8,780 nt of DNA from Actinomycetota bacterium (GTDB lineage: Bacteria > Actinomycetota > Acidimicrobiia > Acidimicrobiales > Iamiaceae). The translations under genes and the position numbers were made by a program. Location of the stretch: positions 1 through 8,780 of the forward strand of contig JAFDWI010000231.1 in NCBI GenBank assembly GCA_018268545.1, given 5' to 3'. Positions 8,401-8,780 of the stretch are shown here, piece by piece. The notes beneath the pieces are model-generated. The model made no database searches and had not been told where the DNA came from. It was given only the letters and a program-made list of their open reading frames with translations. How positions within the stretch are numbered: the stretch's first letter is position 1; every line of letters begins with the position of its first letter.

Positions 8401-8567
8401 AGCTGCTGCCACTTGCCATCCAGCGCAAGCAGCGAACCGATCTCAAAGTAACCCGTGGCGACGTCGAACGCCTTCGCGATATCTGTCCATTGGGCCAGGT
8501 ACTCAAGTCCCGTCCAACCCGAAATCGAGTTGTCGACGATGAACAGTTCGCTTCCGCCCTCAGCCAT
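5400..8567 (-). CDS. PLD-like nuclease domain fused to SNF2-family helicase
   Basis: This 1055-residue protein begins with a phospholipase D-like domain (about residues 5-185). Its single catalytic motif reads FHAKAY (H126, K128) followed by GSSNFT (146-151); the usual Asp five residues after the Lys is replaced by His133, so the motif is degenerate there. One HKD half-site implies dimerisation if it cuts DNA. An SF2 motor of the SNF2/HepA type follows: Walker A DGVGLGKT (263-270), DEAH (355-358), motif III LLTATP (397-402), motif V STDVLSEGLNLQ (788-799) and motif VI QRIGRVDRR (818-826). An acidic linker lies at about 640-651. The ATG at 8567 is preferred because GGAG sits 6 bases upstream; an upstream ATG at 8579 has no properly spaced site, and a start at 8651 would overlap deeply with the HTH gene. 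It overlaps the methyltransferase start by 4 bases, which suggests coupled translation. Likely role: translocation along and cleavage of unmodified foreign DNA. DrmD-like helicase is an alternative name. Confidence 0.93.
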   Translation of the reverse strand: MAEGGSELFIVDNSISGWTGLEYLAQWTDIAKAFDVATGYFEIGSLLALDGKWQQLDKIRILMGDQVTLKTKRAFAEALRDRTTFLDDSIESEKGENPFLRGVDAIVEALKSGQIECRVYREDKFHAKAYITHAKLDVVGAQALVGSSNFTRPGLTQNIELNIQVQSGREVAQLQRWFEHHWAEAEPVTEEVLSTITRHTALYTPFDVYAKALHAYFGGHELTGGEWDESRSKMFGYLDLYQKEAYWAMMKIAKQFGGAFLCDGVGLGKTFVGLMLIERLVLHENKRVALFAPKAAVEGVWAPHLKKWLPHIGGVGGGADFSNLAIFAHTDLNRGGDFPDRFRRMTELADVVIVDEAHHFRNTGRAGEEDDPWEDLSRYRRLFRILDASERSKSLYLLTATPINNRLSDFRHMVELFSRKDDAYFAKTLGVNNLTAHFNNLEKHLQASLGGQPQAADEGLAVEAEEVLAGDPVFEALVVQRSRAYAKASQIQETGESAIFPVREGPVVADYSIRKAYGNVLDQFEMAFQKQDPLFSLPIYYPLAYYTGPDSDIDPFVENRQKQVVGLIRTQFLKRFESSAHAFECSLDRMLRKLLAFVEVNVEGAADEKRLDRWKRQHAKVLDYHPYTQLGFDLGSAGDGESSADGDEEEDIVPPEFLEAAEVLSRDEYNVDEIIDEVYLDLDEITRFMDVLRTFTPAKDDKLKRLVSLLKTKELAGRKVLIFTEFADTARYLATELAKAGVDGVAELDGGSGVNRAEVIRRFSPYYNGSSSGELAEKGISEIRVLVSTDVLSEGLNLQDATRLINYDLHWNPVRLMQRIGRVDRRMDPETEARLKVDHPELAGDRGTVVYWNFLPPDELERLLLLFEKVTNKTLVISKTLGIEGRKLLTPDDTFDPLKEFNAAYEGTKTRVEDLQLEYQALLRDDSGLADRLDRLPGSVFSGRQQDDGARRGVFLCYSLPAFDQDADAFTYDAGPTRWYFVDADSGDVIEAAPEIADSIRSDPSTPRVTKADEADLVKARKVVNKRIKNSYLKMVGAPLDAPKPRLECWMEVSK
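5411..5415 (-). promoter_or_regulatory. Ribosome binding site deciding the methyltransferase start
   Basis: GGAGG on the minus strand lies inside the last codons of the helicase gene, 7 bases before GTG (5403-5401). The GTG shares bases with the helicase TGA (5402-5400) in a GTGA overlap. An ATG 20 bases further upstream (5423) has no similarly placed site, so GTG is the better start. The arrangement favours translational coupling and a fixed ratio of the two proteins. Confidence 0.75.
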
Positions 8568-8780
8568 CAGGTGCTCCATCCCCTGGCGTACGCCCGCGAC
8601 CGGCGTGCCAATTCTCGACCTCTTGCCTCGACCATAGTTTGCAACGGCCACGACCCAGATCGATCACTGGCCGTGGCATCCCTGCGTATCGGCGCTGATA
8701 GAGCGAGACGGTGTTTCGCTGTGCGAGCCCGAGCAGATCGGCGACGCCCTGCGCGTCGATGACATCGTCGGCGTCGATGA
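8560..8780 (-). CDS. AlpA/MerR-like helix-turn-helix DNA-binding protein, C-terminal part (cut by window edge)
   Basis: Reading from 8778, 72 residues precede a TGA at 8562-8560; no plausible start lies inside the window, so the gene begins beyond 8780. The visible part has the pattern of small excisionase/AlpA-type winged HTH proteins: V.D.QGVADLLGLAQRNTV (helix-turn-helix, visible residues 6-24), then a turn with MPRPVIDLGRGRCKLW (34-49), the wing and conserved Trp, then SRQEVENWHAGRG (50-62) and a short tail. It ends 8 bases inside the helicase reading frame, so the two are probably translated in succession and belong to one operon. A likely job is control of the operon promoter, which would lie upstream and outside this window. 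A recombination directionality factor of a nearby mobile element is possible for this family, but the tight coupling to the helicase favours a local regulator. Confidence 0.8.
   Translation of the reverse strand, partial: IDADDVIDAQGVADLLGLAQRNTVSLYQRRYAGMPRPVIDLGRGRCKLWSRQEVENWHAGRGRTPGDGAPDG
8574..8577 (-). promoter_or_regulatory. Ribosome binding site deciding the helicase start
   Basis: GGAG on the minus strand lies 6 bases before ATG (8567-8565), inside the end of the HTH gene, whose TGA is at 8562-8560. The upstream ATG at 8579 has its G-rich stretch directly abutting it, which is too close for a normal ribosome site. The choice changes only four residues (MEHL) at the N-terminus. Confidence 0.6.

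Noticed and set aside
1993..8567. Assignment as class 1 DISARM (DrmD plus DrmMI)
   Set aside because: The helicase-methyltransferase order matches, but the next genes are an SF1 helicase and an ATPase instead of drmA, drmB and drmC. It cannot be fully excluded without flanking sequence.
8568..8651. Longer helicase start at 8651
   Set aside because: The added 28 residues are basic and low in pattern, and the same bases encode the conserved C-terminal part of the HTH protein in another frame.
6693..8762. A 689-codon open frame on the plus strand
   Set aside because: It is antisense to the PLD-SNF2 helicase, whose motifs are unmistakable. The translation has no recognisable motif, and long antisense frames are common in GC-rich genes.
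1..8780. CRISPR arrays, tRNA or rRNA genes, insertion sequences, direct repeats
   Set aside because: None was seen; the window is covered by coding sequence with gaps of at most 43 bases, and no regularly spaced repeats or transposase motifs were found by eye.

Overview
The window is GC-rich (hand counts of sampled 60-base lines give about 67-73% G+C in most places) and fully coding. The codon bias, the GTG start and the HTH family at the right edge all fit a high-GC actinobacterium. That is inference; no taxonomic marker is present.

Layout: everything lies on the minus strand, so the operon reads from right to left. In transcription order it holds: (1) the C-terminal 72 residues of a small AlpA/MerR-like helix-turn-helix protein (8780-8560, start outside the window); (2) a 1055-residue protein with an N-terminal phospholipase D-like domain fused to an SNF2-type helicase (8567-5400); (3) an 1136-residue N6-adenine DNA methyltransferase with a type ISP-like C-terminal specificity domain (5403-1993); (4) a 488-residue UvrD-like SF1 helicase with an apparent RelE/ParE-fold domain at its N-terminus (1949-483); (5) the first 150 residues of an AAA/SMC-like ATPase, cut by the left edge (450-1). 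Genes 1/2 overlap by 8 bases and 2/3 by 4 bases (GTGA); the other gaps are 43 and 32 bases. No terminator or internal promoter is visible, so this looks like one polycistronic unit.

Working interpretation: genes 2 and 3 together carry the parts that a single-chain type ISP restriction enzyme (LlaGI/LlaBIII type) joins in one polypeptide: nuclease, SF2 motor, N6-methyltransferase and target recognition. Here the nuclease is PLD-like rather than Mrr-like and sits with the motor on a separate protein. Genes 4 and 5 add a second, SF1 motor with a toxin-fold domain and an ATPase, giving a set of parts I cannot match to a named defence system. It is not class 1 DISARM as far as the window shows, because drmA, drmB and drmC are absent from the positions where they would be expected. 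The HTH protein is the obvious candidate regulator. All functional statements rest on motif recognition by eye, not on database searches.
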